From: Pachyseris speciosa
Lineage: Eukaryota > Cnidaria > Anthozoa > Scleractinia > Pachyseridae
Assembly (NCBI GenBank): GCA_016490735.1
Contig: JAEMWC010001191.1
Span: 136,001-200,000 of the forward strand
DNA: 64,000 bases
Direction: 5' to 3'
Under the pieces are notes generated by a model. That model was given only the letters and a program-made list of their open reading frames with translations, searched no databases and was not told the origin of the DNA. Made by a program: the position numbers and the translations under genes. Shown in pieces: positions 10,280 through 19,202 of the stretch. Position 1 is the stretch's first letter. Each line of letters starts with the position of its first letter.

Positions 10280-11086
10280 TTAGTTTTTTCCTGTACGTGA
10301 TAAATACAATTTGCTTTCTTCCATGTGTTTGGTTATTTCATAAATCAAATCTTCAAAACAATTGCTCATAATATATTTGCACTTGTTTTTTTCATACATT
10401 TGCTTCATAATTTTTTGTTTATCCGTCACTTGGTACACACCAGTTGGGCTTTTAAATTCAAGACACAAAGCATTGTATTTTTCAGTTGGATTCATTAACA
10501 TCAAATCACATTGTCCAGCCATATATCCTTTGTTATGACTTTTGATTCTCATATTTGAGCTTATTTGATTTTCACCTAAACCGGCTATCATTAATGCGTC
10601 TTCATATTTCTTTCTGATGAATGAAACAATCTTGTAGTGCAAATCATTTTCATTTTCAATCAATATCATGTTATTGTTTCTGTCATTGAACTGCTTGTAA
10701 TATATTTGTTTCCTGATTGATGGCAATACTTTTGATGTAACCCAATGTTTAATTTTTTTGGCTTCTTGTTTTTTGGATGAAAATAAAAGTGAATAAAATC
10801 CTGTTTCATTTATAAAAATACATTTGAAAGTTTTTTCGATAACCTCAGCGAAAGTTGACTTTATTTTCATTTTCGAATTTATGGACAGTTCAAAGTCTAA
10901 TAAGATTTTATCTTCAGAATCAACATGATCACGAATGGCTTTACAAGTGTTTGTGTACTTTAAGATTTTAGCAATGTCTCTACCTTTGAACCATATATCA
11001 TTTTTATCACCAAGATAACAATCTATTGATACATCTAATTCTTTATTATCGTAGGAATATTTTTGCATTTGTCTATAATATAACAT
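10280..11086 (-). CDS. BRO-N domain fused to a PD-(D/E)XK nuclease-like domain
   Basis: This is an intact 268-residue protein. Residues about 15-127 look like a BRO-N domain, the DNA-binding module of baculovirus-type BRO proteins: a W(F)KGRDIAKIL motif, then NETGFYSLLFSS and a 'VLPSIRK' end. Residues about 150-255 have the order G..CDLML (Asp194), LEFK (Glu210, Lys212) and a following Q (Gln224), which fits the VRR-NUC-like PD-(D/E)XK nuclease core. The start at 11086 may be followed by a better one six codons later. It is convergent with the polymerase and upstream-adjacent to integrase on the same strand. A role in DNA handling or regulation is inferred; no activity is shown by sequence. 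Confidence in BRO-N is high, in the nuclease domain moderate. Confidence 0.8.
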   Translation of the reverse strand: MLYYRQMQKYSYDNKELDVSIDCYLGDKNDIWFKGRDIAKILKYTNTCKAIRDHVDSEDKILLDFELSINSKMKIKSTFAEVIEKTFKCIFINETGFYSLLFSSKKQEAKKIKHWVTSKVLPSIRKQIYYKQFNDRNNNMILIENENDLHYKIVSFIRKKYEDALMIAGLGENQISSNMRIKSHNKGYMAGQCDLMLMNPTEKYNALCLEFKSPTGVYQVTDKQKIMKQMYEKNKCKYIMSNCFEDLIYEITKHMEESKLYLSRTGKN

Positions 11087-11184
11087 TTTATTTTTTAAAT
11101 AGCCAGAAACAATTTTATTTTTGGCTAAGTATTAGCAATAACAGTATATACTGAAGTTGGTTCTATATGTATGTTAGATAATTT

Positions 11185-12180
11185 TCATATTTCTTTTAAA
11201 TCCTTGATCGGTATCCAACTGTTGAAGTCATCACTATATCCCTTCCACTTCACCAAAGCTTGCTTCTTCTTGTAATCTCTGCGAATGACTTTATCAATAC
11301 GGAATACATCCTGTCTGGCTTTTGATAATTCAGGTTCATAAAAACTCCCTTGTATTTCTTCATCGTTGAGATCTTTTAGTTTGTATGTTATTGGGTTTGT
11401 ATATTGAATTTTATCAACTGTAAACACTTCTTCAGTCCAATTTGGTGTATAGCCCTTGTCGAACACATTCCGTTTATACTTAGATATTCCAGCCTTATCA
11501 CCTATTTTGAATTTCGGTTTCTGTTTTAATGTTTTCATATCACCATAAAGATTGAAGTAAACAGTTCCTTCGTTCCTCTTTTTACTAGCTTCTGTAGGTT
11601 TCATCTTTATGCTCGAATGTTTTGTGTTGTTGTACTGTTTCACTAATTTTGGTAACATGTCTAAATACTGTGTATTACCTTGAACAGTGAACTGCTTCCA
11701 CATTTTGGACTTCATTGTCTTATTCCATCTTTCAACTACTGATGACTTCTCTTCATTCTCAGTTGAGTACATCTGTACACTATGTTTCTCTAATAGGTCC
11801 TTCAAGTGTTTGTTGTAAAACTCTTTACCTTTATCAACCCATAAATACTGCGGTTTTCTGCCTTCCTTGAATATTGTTTTGAATGCTTCAGTGACAGATT
11901 CACCTTTCTTATCCTTCAATGGGACAATCCAACCATATTTGCTGAAGACATCAATAACCATAAGAAGATATCGATAACCTTTATTCCATTTACTGAACTG
12001 TTGCATTTCAAGTAGATCACTTGCCCATATTTCATCAATTTTATTTACAATCACACGCCGCCGAGTGAAATTTCGTTTTATGGGCGCATGTAATTCATCA
12101 GCTAGTTTTTCTTGCCAGTTTTCTTCACTCGACGGCTTTTTCCGTTTTTTGAAATGCCGAGACCAAGTTTCTGTTTTTTG
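11185..12180 (-). CDS. INT: Retroviral-type integrase with C-terminal chromodomain
   Basis: The frame encodes an rve-family DDE integrase that would insert the element by its TIRs. Counting from the GTG at 12054, the catalytic residues fall at Asp13 (WASDL), Asp74 (WVDKGKEF) and Glu108 (SSVVERW). The C-terminus (about 250-289) is a chromodomain with a VKWKGY core and an aromatic W, expected to steer integration through histone marks. Homology-like sequence (WQEKLADELH) lies upstream of 12054, and the frame stays open to 12180, overlapping the end of the PLA2-like gene, but no ATG is present. The true start, or a 5' lesion, is unresolved. The catalytic core is intact. Confidence 0.93.
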   Translation of the reverse strand, partial: QKTETWSRHFKKRKKPSSEENWQEKLADELHAPIKRNFTRRRVIVNKIDEIWASDLLEMQQFSKWNKGYRYLLMVIDVFSKYGWIVPLKDKKGESVTEAFKTIFKEGRKPQYLWVDKGKEFYNKHLKDLLEKHSVQMYSTENEEKSSVVERWNKTMKSKMWKQFTVQGNTQYLDMLPKLVKQYNNTKHSSIKMKPTEASKKRNEGTVYFNLYGDMKTLKQKPKFKIGDKAGISKYKRNVFDKGYTPNWTEEVFTVDKIQYTNPITYKLKDLNDEEIQGSFYEPELSKARQDVFRIDKVIRRDYKKKQALVKWKGYSDDFNSWIPIKDLKEI

Positions 12181-13007
12181 TCAATTAAGAATCTAGCTGT
12201 TTGACCCCATTTTGGCATCTCACCATATGGTATTTGATCTAGTGACTCGACCATTGTTCTATCACAATCACCTTTATTTTTTCCCATATCATAACAAATA
12301 TCATGATTAGCTGCTATTTCATCTACTTTATTGTAAGGTAGGACATTCCATTTTGTAACCTCACCTGTATTTTTATCATATTCCAACTGTTCGTGCAACG
12401 GGTTATAAGGTCCCATATATTTATACTTACTTGGAGTCCAACCTGCTTTTGGTTTAGGAAGCTTGCCAATAACCTTATGAATGTCAATACCCTTGCCATA
12501 ATCTAATCCTTTGATGTCTGTCTTGTAATGAATGTTCGGTCTGACTTTGGTTGACAGTTGATTCAAGGCTTCTGACCCGACCTTTGAAATCACAGGTTTA
12601 GCAAGGGAAAGTCCTTTATTGATCAATTGTTGCTGCAGCTTCGGATTTCTCATTGCTTCTGATGCATAATATCTGCCCATTTCAACTCCCTTCTTGGCCA
12701 AATATGGAACTCCGTGTTCTAAGAATCCTGTCAGTGCCATATCAGCTGCTGAATACAGTATGCCCGCCCCTTGATTCTTCACAAACCTTGTCTTAGTCGT
12801 CCCACAGTCAGCACAAATACACCTCATCATAGTTCGCCCGTTCTTCGACGCTGTGTATCTTTCACTTCCAGGCACACACTTTGTATGCCTTTTCTCTTTG
12901 ACACAATATGATTTTATATAATAATGAGTTAGACAAGATTGGGTTCCTATATCACTCAATCCTCCCCCACCTATTTCGCAATGAATGAGGGCTTTGTTAT
13001 TCCACAC
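12102..13007 (-). CDS. Zinc-ribbon plus phospholipase A2-like capsid-associated protein
   Basis: Residues 35-68 form a Cys cluster, C..., CVPGSERY, CICADC, likely a zinc ribbon. Residues about 195-255 resemble the parvovirus-type secreted PLA2 domain: a glycine/proline calcium-loop-like stretch (MGPYNPL), then the catalytic-looking NHDICYD with His235-Asp236 and Asp240. The C-terminus is strongly basic. In parvoviruses such domains help virions leave endosomes; the same role here is inference. The frame opens with GTG at 13007 with weak sequence before the first Cys, so a start nearer the zinc ribbon is possible. The gene overlaps the upstream-extended integrase frame. Confidence 0.8.
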   Translation of the reverse strand: MWNNKALIHCEIGGGGLSDIGTQSCLTHYYIKSYCVKEKRHTKCVPGSERYTASKNGRTMMRCICADCGTTKTRFVKNQGAGILYSAADMALTGFLEHGVPYLAKKGVEMGRYYASEAMRNPKLQQQLINKGLSLAKPVISKVGSEALNQLSTKVRPNIHYKTDIKGLDYGKGIDIHKVIGKLPKPKAGWTPSKYKYMGPYNPLHEQLEYDKNTGEVTKWNVLPYNKVDEIAANHDICYDMGKNKGDCDRTMVESLDQIPYGEMPKWGQTARFLIDKKQKLGLGISKNGKSRRVKKTGKKN

Positions 13008-13116
13008 TCAGCACAAATACACTTCATCATTTTTCTCCCATTCTTCGACACTGTGTATCTCTCGCTTCCAGGCACACAATAGGTCTCCTTTCTCTGTTTG
13101 ACACAGTATGTCTTGA
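12971..13116 (-). pseudogene. Duplicated zinc-ribbon fragment
   Basis: A separate minus-strand frame ending at 12971 repeats the zinc-ribbon segment of the neighbouring gene, with TYCV, CVPGSERYT, SKNGR and CICAEC all readable. It has no Met start and runs into the end of the basic-protein gene. It looks like a tandem duplication of the first 40 or so codons of the PLA2-like gene, now diverged. It could instead be a short zinc-ribbon gene that lost its start. Confidence 0.6.
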
Positions 13117-13122
13117 ATTCAC

Positions 13123-13740
13123 TTATCCCAATTTTCGTCGTTTGTCTGTCAATTTCATTTCTTCGGCAAGTGCTCTCACTTTTCTTCTCTGAACCCCATC
13201 CTTCAATGATTGAAGTTTTGTTCTCTCTTTAGCGAATTTCAACCTTTTACTCATCCAATCCGACGTCGGTCTTCTCTCCCGATCTAAAGCTTCCATTTCT
13301 TGTTGCAGCCTCCGCACCCGCCCAACAGATTTCGGATCTTTAGGAAGATATTCATCTTCACGTAAACTTACGAAGGCTTTCCGAATCGCATCATCCATAT
13401 TTTTCACCACTTTCTTCCTCGTGTTCTTACGTGGTCCTTTGGGTCCCTTCATTATTTTTTCGTACTTCCTCCTCAACTCTTCATCAATGTCTCTCAAATC
13501 AAGGTTGGCCTTACGTGCGGCATTAAAGTCTCTAATCATGTCTGACATTCCTCTCTCCCGATCTAAAGCTTCCATTTCTTGTTGCAGCCTCAACACCCGC
13601 CCAACAGATTTCGGATCTTTAGGAAGATATTCATCTTCACGTAAACTTATGAAGGCTTTCCGAATCGCATCATCCATATCTTTCACCACTTTCTTCCTCG
13701 TGTTCTTACGTGGTCCTTTCGTATTGATTCTCCTTACCAT
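13123..13740 (-). CDS. Highly basic protein with internal duplication
   Basis: This 205-residue protein is very rich in Lys, Arg and Glu and is predicted to be mainly helical. A block of about 55 residues, starting GPRKNTRKKVVK and ending MEALDRER, occurs twice (about 9-63 and 102-156). The duplication is also clear at DNA level, about 13279-13441 versus 13553-13720. The basic blocks suggest nucleic acid binding, so a virion core or DNA-condensing role is plausible, as in other dsDNA viruses. That is inference from composition and from its position among capsid genes. No enzyme motif is visible. Confidence 0.75.
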   Translation of the reverse strand: MVRRINTKGPRKNTRKKVVKDMDDAIRKAFISLREDEYLPKDPKSVGRVLRLQQEMEALDRERGMSDMIRDFNAARKANLDLRDIDEELRRKYEKIMKGPKGPRKNTRKKVVKNMDDAIRKAFVSLREDEYLPKDPKSVGRVRRLQQEMEALDRERRPTSDWMSKRLKFAKERTKLQSLKDGVQRRKVRALAEEMKLTDKRRKLG

Positions 13741-13760
13741 ATATGTTATTACATTAGATT
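13741..13760 (-). promoter_or_regulatory. TCTAAT-type promoter of the basic-protein gene
   Basis: On the minus strand TCTAATG lies about 12 bases upstream of the start codon in an AT-rich run ending ACATATATG, matching the motif before other late genes of this element. Confidence 0.6.
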
Positions 13761-13875
13761 AAACACTTCCCTTTAAGTAGGTTGCATTGGGATTCAAATC
13801 CACCATTACTTCACAAAGATCTGTCATATGATAATACGTCACATAAACCGATAATCATACACAAAAAACGGGACT

Positions 13876-14301
13876 TCACATCTCTTCGAAATATTCTATG
13901 ATGAACCCATGATTGACACTCGTATCGTTGGGATCAAATCTGGAATTGTGTATCGTATTGAGGATCGATGTTCCCTTCTGTCTCTCTAGAAGATAATACA
14001 AACACCAATATCCGCACAAAACTGAATCCCTTTCTTGTATCTCATCACCAGAGTATTCAAGTTGTTTCCCACTTGTCATAATATATATTTGAACTTCAGT
14101 CGGCATCATTAAACCAAAAGAGTCGAAGTATTCACAGTATTTATCATTTTTGAAATTCCGATAACATACCCAATGAGTACCAGGTCCAATTTTGGAATCA
14201 AGATTGACTATCCCACATTCATTGTTTTTTATTTGTCTCCTCATCGGCAGATCGTCTCTTCTAAAATGTTTTATTCCAAGTTGTTTAACCCAATTGATCA
14301 A
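13876..14301 (-). CDS. PRO: Adenovirus-type cysteine protease (Ulp1/C5-like)
   Basis: This is a maturation protease of the kind that trims capsid precursors in adenoviruses and Polintons. Catalytic residues are visible in the family order: His43 in GTHWVCY, Asp60 in YFDSFGL and Cys96 in LCGYWC. The marked start (14301) lies inside conserved sequence; the frame continues upstream through VNKPLSNFDL and overlaps the end of the pX/pVI-like gene, with no ATG found. So either initiation occurs differently or the 5' end is damaged. It sits directly upstream of the basic protein and downstream of pX/pVI, the usual capsid-gene neighbourhood. The catalytic core appears intact. Confidence 0.92.
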   Translation of the reverse strand: MINWVKQLGIKHFRRDDLPMRRQIKNNECGIVNLDSKIGPGTHWVCYRNFKNDKYCEYFDSFGLMMPTEVQIYIMTSGKQLEYSGDEIQERDSVLCGYWCLYYLLERQKGTSILNTIHNSRFDPNDTSVNHGFIIEYFEEM

Positions 14302-14324
14302 ATCAAAGTTGGATAAGGGTTTGT

Positions 14325-15095
14325 TTACAAAATGGTTCCTAGAACTGGGATTGAATTGAATGGACTGTCTTTGCCCAACAGAAGTCCTTTTCCCTTTTTT
14401 TGTCTTTTTTTTTCCATTCCATAACCGATTGGAACGTGAACATCTAATGACCGTCTTGGGCGGCTGCTTTCAACATGTAAACCTTTTCCAGTTAATTTTC
14501 TAATTGCTTCTATAGCCAAAGGAATTCCAATGCTGACGAGTATTGTTCCAATTCCATTTCCAATCTGTGTTTTTGTTGGTTTGATAATAACATCTCCGCC
14601 ATACTGCATTTTTTGAACAAGATCTGCCATTTGTCTCGTATTCAATAAATTTCCTACATTCAATAATTGGGATAAATTGGCATTAGGAATAAGAAATCCT
14701 CCACTTTGTTTCTTCCCAAATAGTTTATCAATGCCGAGACTAGCTAATGAAGAAAGAGCACCTGTAGCCAATGCTGGAGCTGCTTTTGCAACTGCCTTAC
14801 CTGCATATGGTAATAGTCTTGTTCCAAGTGAACAAAGACTTGACCAAAGAGAACCTCCTTCTATAACCGCTTTTCTGATTTGTGCTTTTGATATCTTGAT
14901 GTCTGATCCCTTTCCTGATCTATTTGGTTTAATCAGTTTGTTGATTTGTCTCTTAGTCAACATTAGTCGATCATTACCTGTTTATTCATTATGCGATAAC
15001 CTCAATGTTACAGCTGAATTTGTTCTATAAGCTTTTGCAAGCTTTTCTTTCTGACCTTGTGAAAGTTTCACTCCATGAGGATGATAAGTAGTCAT
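14325..15095 (-). pseudogene. pX/pVI-like virion protein, nonsense-interrupted
   Basis: The reading starts with an ATG at 15095 (MTTYHPHGVKLS), is interrupted by an in-frame TAA at 14982-14984, and continues in the same frame through MLTKRQINK to 14325. The downstream part has a basic N-terminus, an amphipathic or hydrophobic middle (residues about 40-75 of the 212-residue remainder, rich in Ala, Leu and Gly), a GYGMEKKR basic stretch and a short hydrophobic tail. This layout resembles Polinton homologues of adenovirus pX/pVI, membrane-active and DNA-associated core proteins cleaved by the neighbouring protease. The internal ATG after the stop could still yield a shortened protein. Family call moderate to good; the break is seen directly. 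Confidence 0.78.
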
Positions 15096-15324
15096 ATAAT
15101 ATATGTTTATACTAAATTGTATTTAATATAAATAATGATTTAATTGATGTAATATTGATTTTAATTATTTTTTCTTCTGATGAAAGTTTTACGTTATCCA
15201 TATAATGATGGTTTGCATAGATCTCAACATATTAATATCCTGTTAATGGATATCCAAATAATAAAAACCAAAATTGTTTTGATTAAATCAATTGATAGAT
15301 CAAACAAGTTCATATATTATTAGT

Positions 15325-16612
15325 TTACATAGATCTCAGAATCAACTTTCCATCAGTCTTTCTCATTTCAACATCCTGCTCATACATAACCAGTGCATAC
15401 ACACTGTAATCAGCATTTGTTGCCCCACTCAAAGTGTATTTGAAAGTCAGTTTTGTCATTCCATCTTTAATATCCTGTTTCTGTTTTGTCAGATCGAAAT
15501 AAATGAAAGGGAATATTGTACCGAAATTGCCCCTGTTAAGAAGGGTAGTTTCACTGAAATCATTTACAGCTTGAACATATTTCAAAACATCTCTAAATAC
15601 TCTTGTTGGTTCAGTTGATGGTTTATAATGAACCTCTGGATAATCATTTCCATTGCCAACTTCAAGATAACAATCATTCAAAGTTTGGTTATTTGCAACT
15701 GAAAAGGTGTTATAGAGAATTTATTGGCTGTCTGATCAGAATCATTAGCATCATTGATGATGAATACAAAGACATGCCTGGGTTTGTTTATTCCTGTGGA
15801 AATACGGAAACTGGCTGTCTGCTGTCTTGTTGAATTACCTCTCTCAACCATTTCTCTCATGTAAGTCCACTTTCTGTTGTCAAGATACTTACTCATGTAC
15901 AGTGACTTTCCCGCTGAATTAAAATAATACGAGGAACAATAAGCTGAAATTTGGTGAGTACCACACGACATTCATCAGCAGCTTGCCAAATCATATTGTC
16001 ATCACTCTCAAGTGTCAAGTTAACCTCCAATTTAGAGTTTGGCAAAAGTTCATCCCAAAGGCTCTTGAAAAAACCGTATCTGTTCAATGCAAGCTCTGCA
16101 TTTACTTTACCACCAGCAGTATTCAACGGTGCTTTGCGAGCTGCGAAACCTTTGTTATAAGTAGCCACCTGAGCAACTCTGTCATCAGCAATCCTGTTGG
16201 TGTCAAGATAGAAAAACTCATTTGTTCCTTGACTTGAAGCATAACCTTGTGAATAATCAAGCAACGACTTAATATTTGTGGCTTGGTTGGCATCTCTGCA
16301 CTCATAAACATCAATACCATTCATTTTTACATTAAGAGTGTTTATAAGAGCGTGAACTGAATTAACGATACCATTTCTATCATTTTCTGCAATGGCGGCT
16401 CCATCTGCAAGCTTCTTTACAATGAAATCAACATTCAAACGGGCATTATACCAGTCAAATGGTGTAGTCTCTCCACTGTTATCAACAACGAAACGGTAAC
16501 CTGTTTACCTCTGATGAGCATTATTTGCTACTACAGTATTAAGTGCTGTCTCTAGTTCGAACACCACATCTTCATATCTTTCGATATATTTTGAGTCATG
16601 ATAGTTTGACAT
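15325..16612 (-). pseudogene. MCP: Major capsid protein (double jelly-roll type), broken
   Basis: About 430 codons spread over three frames, starting with an ATG at 16612 just after a TCTAAC promoter. An in-frame TAA lies at 16505-16507; frameshifts fall near 15900-15950 and 15680-15710. The longest piece (16438-15893) carries a RYGFFKSLWDELLPNS region, and the last piece ends 'YEQDVEMRKTDGKL'. Length, order between the pX/pVI and minor capsid genes, and composition all fit the Polinton major capsid protein. The assignment comes from family resemblance and context, as no short invariant motif exists for jelly-roll capsids. At least three lesions mean no complete capsid protein can be made from this copy. 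Confidence 0.85.
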
Positions 16613-16630
16613 ATACTATTGTGTTAGATA
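16613..16630 (-). promoter_or_regulatory. TCTAAC promoter of the major capsid gene
   Basis: The minus strand reads TATCTAACACAATAGTATATG into the start codon, with the TCTAA core 12-16 bases upstream. The same layout precedes the coiled-coil gene. Confidence 0.65.
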
Positions 16631-16634
16631 AAAG

Positions 16635-16889
16635 TTATTTGATTTTACGAGGTTTGCCTCTCTTTCTTTTGATTAAACCACCAGTCTGGCTCACACTCTC
16701 AGTTCCACTCTTGTTTCCACTTTTTCTCTTTTTCAAAAGTTCTATGATTTTGTCACCAGCTTTTTTGCCAGCATGTTCACCAATTGTTGTGGCTGCTTTT
16801 TCAGCTGCTTTTTTCCCAACTATTTTGATCACATCAGTCACAATACCTTCACCGTATTGCTCATATTTCTTAAACTCAAACCGTTTCAT
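16635..16889 (-). CDS. Small basic Gly/Ala-containing protein
   Basis: This is an intact 84-residue protein between the two capsid genes. A central Ala/Gly-rich helix-like part (KKAAEKAATTIGEHAGKKAG, residues about 26-45) is followed by a Lys/Arg-rich tail (KRKRGKPRKIK). It may be a minor virion component or cement-type protein, but I do not recognise the family. The start at 16889 is preceded by a CCTAATAGTATATG sequence, a variant of the element's promoter motif. It is separated from the minor capsid stop by 13 bases, so co-regulation is likely. Confidence 0.65.
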   Translation of the reverse strand: MKRFEFKKYEQYGEGIVTDVIKIVGKKAAEKAATTIGEHAGKKAGDKIIELLKKRKSGNKSGTESVSQTGGLIKRKRGKPRKIK

Positions 16890-16902
16890 ATACTATTAGG
16901 TT

Positions 16903-18374
16903 TTATAATTCTGTCCCTCTTAAGAATAACTCAATATACCAATCTATCCCATTTAAATCGACTGGTTGTCTAGAAGAATCAGTGACATAAAAACGTATTG
17001 AGCTGATTGTATGTGTTGAGATAGGATGCCATGAAAGAAAACGAGGTTTGTAAGTGAAAGGTAAACTTCTGACGAGATCTGTGACTGGAATAACAGCGAT
17101 TGTATTTGTACTATTGCCATCAACAATGCTATCTATCACATTATCACAATTAATATAAATTTCATCCACTCCTCTTGTAATATCAGGTAGATTTGTTCCA
17201 TATTCTGTGGCTGAAACTAATTTTGAATCGAAACCGATAAGTTTTCTGAAATCAAGATTTCTCAGATCCACTCGATAGTTTTCATCAAGTTTCAATCAAA
17301 ATGCGATATGTTGACAAAACGAAATACATGTTAATACCATACTTGAATTTTGATTTGAATGTTGTGCCGCGTAGCACTAGGAACACAAATAGTGGAATAG
17401 AGAATTAACTCTAAAGTGTAAATTAAAGTGCTACTTAAACCCATGAATAACCCACTGGGCGTTAGCCCTAGTAAAGGGAAACAGGGAACCACACGAGGCA
17501 AAGAAAAAATCTTTTGACCTCGGTGGGAATCGAACCCACGACCTCCGGATTAGATCTACCGTTACTAATCCGGAGGTCGTGGGTTCGATTCCCACCGAGG
17601 TCAAAAGATTTTTTCTTTGCCTCGTGTGGTTCCCTGTTTCCCTTTACTAGGGCTAACGCCCAGTGGGTTATTCATGGGTTTAAGTAGCACTTTAATTTAC
17701 ACTTTAGAGTTAATTCTCTATTCCACTATTTGTGTTCCTAGTGCTACGCGGCACAACATTCATATGTACCCTTACTTTCTCTTTGCCGCGATTCACCATC
17801 TAAAATCGTCCCCGACTTTCTCTGTGCGACCTTGTAGCTCAGTCGGCAGAGTAACGGTAGATCTAATCCGGAGGTCGTGGGTTCGATTCCCACCGAGGTC
17901 AAAAGATTTTTTCTTTGCCTCGTGTGGTTCCCTGTTTCCCTTTACTAGGGCTAACGCCCAGTGGGTTATTCATGGGTTTAAGTAGCACTTTAATTTACAC
18001 TTTAGAGTTAATTCTCTATTCCACTATTTGAATTTTGATTTGTCTGTTTCAGATGGATTCAGTACATGGCTTTTTTTACTCATATACTGATGAATGTAAC
18101 TATTGATATCGTCGTATGAATACATCCCGTCAACGAATGTTATTTTTTCCCAGTTTGCGCCTTTGTCGTGGCTATATTTCATTTGATTATTCCCAAAAAA
18201 TTATCTGATGTTGTACCAACTGTATGTCATATTGATAACATTCACTGCCATTTCATATTTCAAATCATTCGTTAATTTAAGAGGTGTATTGAATCTTTTT
18301 TCAAAATCATGACTCTTACTGACACCAATTTTGTCTCTGTTTTTACTGTTGAATCGTAATGAAATTTCTGTCAT
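16903..18374 (-). pseudogene. mCP: Minor capsid (penton) protein, disrupted by a SINE cluster
   Basis: The gene begins with an ATG at 18374 (MTEISLRFNS), and its N-terminal region includes MAVNVINMTYSWYNI, typical of Polinton penton-type proteins. It meets a TAA near 18206, continues in frame through KYSHDKGANW, and is then cut at 18028 by the 670-bp SINE insertion. After the insertion it resumes at 17342, shows a further frameshift near 17295, and finishes as a 130-residue frame (17295-16903). The protein would form the capsid vertices from which fibres project. The insertion is flanked by a 15-bp duplication of gene sequence. Identity rests on the N-terminal motif, size and position. Confidence 0.82.
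17358..18027. mobile_element. Composite tRNA-derived SINE insertion with large palindrome
   Basis: A full SINE lies at 17826-18027 (+). Its head is tRNA-like, with an A box TAGCTCAGTCGG and a B box GGTTCGATTCCC, followed by a shared body ending ccactattt. To its left are two 5'-truncated copies in head-to-head orientation, forming a near-perfect palindrome from 17357 to 17761 centred near 17559. A 15-bp target duplication, ttgaattttgatttg, is at 17343-17357 and 18028-18042. The whole lies inside the minor capsid gene. A foldback event or template switch during target-primed insertion could explain the inverted copies. Confidence 0.9.
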
Positions 18375-18392
18375 ATACTTTTACATTAGATA
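18375..18392 (-). promoter_or_regulatory. TCTAAT promoter of the minor capsid gene
   Basis: The minus strand reads TATCTAATGTAAAAGTATATG into the start codon. The motif overlaps the 3' end of the upstream coiled-coil gene by a few bases. Confidence 0.65.
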
Positions 18393-19202
18393 TTTCATCA
18401 TTATGCTATTAAGCTCTTTGATTCCAATGACGCCCATTCTGTTTAATATGTGCAATATCTTTACAAACTCATTTCTGACACTCATACTGTTGTTACCAGC
18501 AAAAATAGATCCTCCAAGTAACTGCAGTCGTGAAAGCAAGTCTCCAATATTATTATAATGAACAACACCTGCTCCAATTTCCATTCCTTGCCCTGTTTTG
18601 TATTTTAAAGAAGCCAGTACATCTGCAATCGTTTCTCTGTATTTCTTCAAAGTTTTCAATTCTTGATCATAAGATTGTCTATCTTCTGATGTTTTTGCAT
18701 ATGCTTTTCTAGGTCCTAGCATTTTGGCGATATCTGCAGCTTTTTTCTTTTCTTCATGAAGTTTTTGTGGGCCGACTTGAGTTAAATCGTTTGGTTTCAA
18801 AAGCTTGTTATTTTTTAATATAATTCTGTCATCTTTATCGAAATTGTTATCGATCGCTAATATGGTGGTTTTCCCATCCTTATCTTCTGGTGCTTCAGTG
18901 GCTTTAGGAAGTTCTGTATCCATTGCAATTGCTCTACGATTAGATTCCATAACATCATCAAGTCCTTGTGTTAAAGCCAGTTGATTTTGTTTCAACTGTT
19001 CAATGACTTCATCCTGTTTTTTGTCGACACTTTCTTTCGCACTCTTCTGGACATCAATAGAGGGTTTCAGCAATTCTGATTTTGTATCATATGCATCCTG
19101 TTTTCTGTTTTCATAAGTCTTGATAACCTCACGAACTTCTCTAGTTTTATTTCCAGCTTCAATTCCACTTTTTAGAAGCCTTTTCATACGTTCTATATCC
19201 AT
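18381..19202 (-). CDS. Coiled-coil Polinton structural or accessory protein
   Basis: This is an intact frame of about 273 residues from an ATG at 19202 (MDIERMKRLL). Residues about 5-90 are rich in Lys, Glu, Gln and Asp and look like coiled coil. A middle Lys-rich stretch (about 130-175) includes MLGPRKAY. The C-terminal third is compact and less charged, with GMEIGAGVVHYNN, LLGGSIFAGNNS and a terminal helix. I recognise the C-terminal pattern as common in Polintons but know no biochemical function. It is divergently transcribed from the packaging ATPase across a 36-bp promoter. A scaffold-like or assembly role is speculation. Confidence 0.72.
   Translation of the reverse strand: MDIERMKRLLKSGIEAGNKTREVREVIKTYENRKQDAYDTKSELLKPSIDVQKSAKESVDKKQDEVIEQLKQNQLALTQGLDDVMESNRRAIAMDTELPKATEAPEDKDGKTTILAIDNNFDKDDRIILKNNKLLKPNDLTQVGPQKLHEEKKKAADIAKMLGPRKAYAKTSEDRQSYDQELKTLKKYRETIADVLASLKYKTGQGMEIGAGVVHYNNIGDLLSRLQLLGGSIFAGNNSMSVRNEFVKILHILNRMGVIGIKELNSIMMKYLM

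Noticed and set aside
13421..13762. Plus-strand 113-residue frame
   Set aside because: It is the complement of the basic repeat gene and has no independent features.
17826..17905. Possible tRNA gene (A and B boxes present)
   Set aside because: The tRNA-like head is fused to a body shared with two other local copies and lies between target duplications, so it is a SINE.
17617..17985. Plus-strand 122-residue frame
   Set aside because: It is made of SINE sequence.
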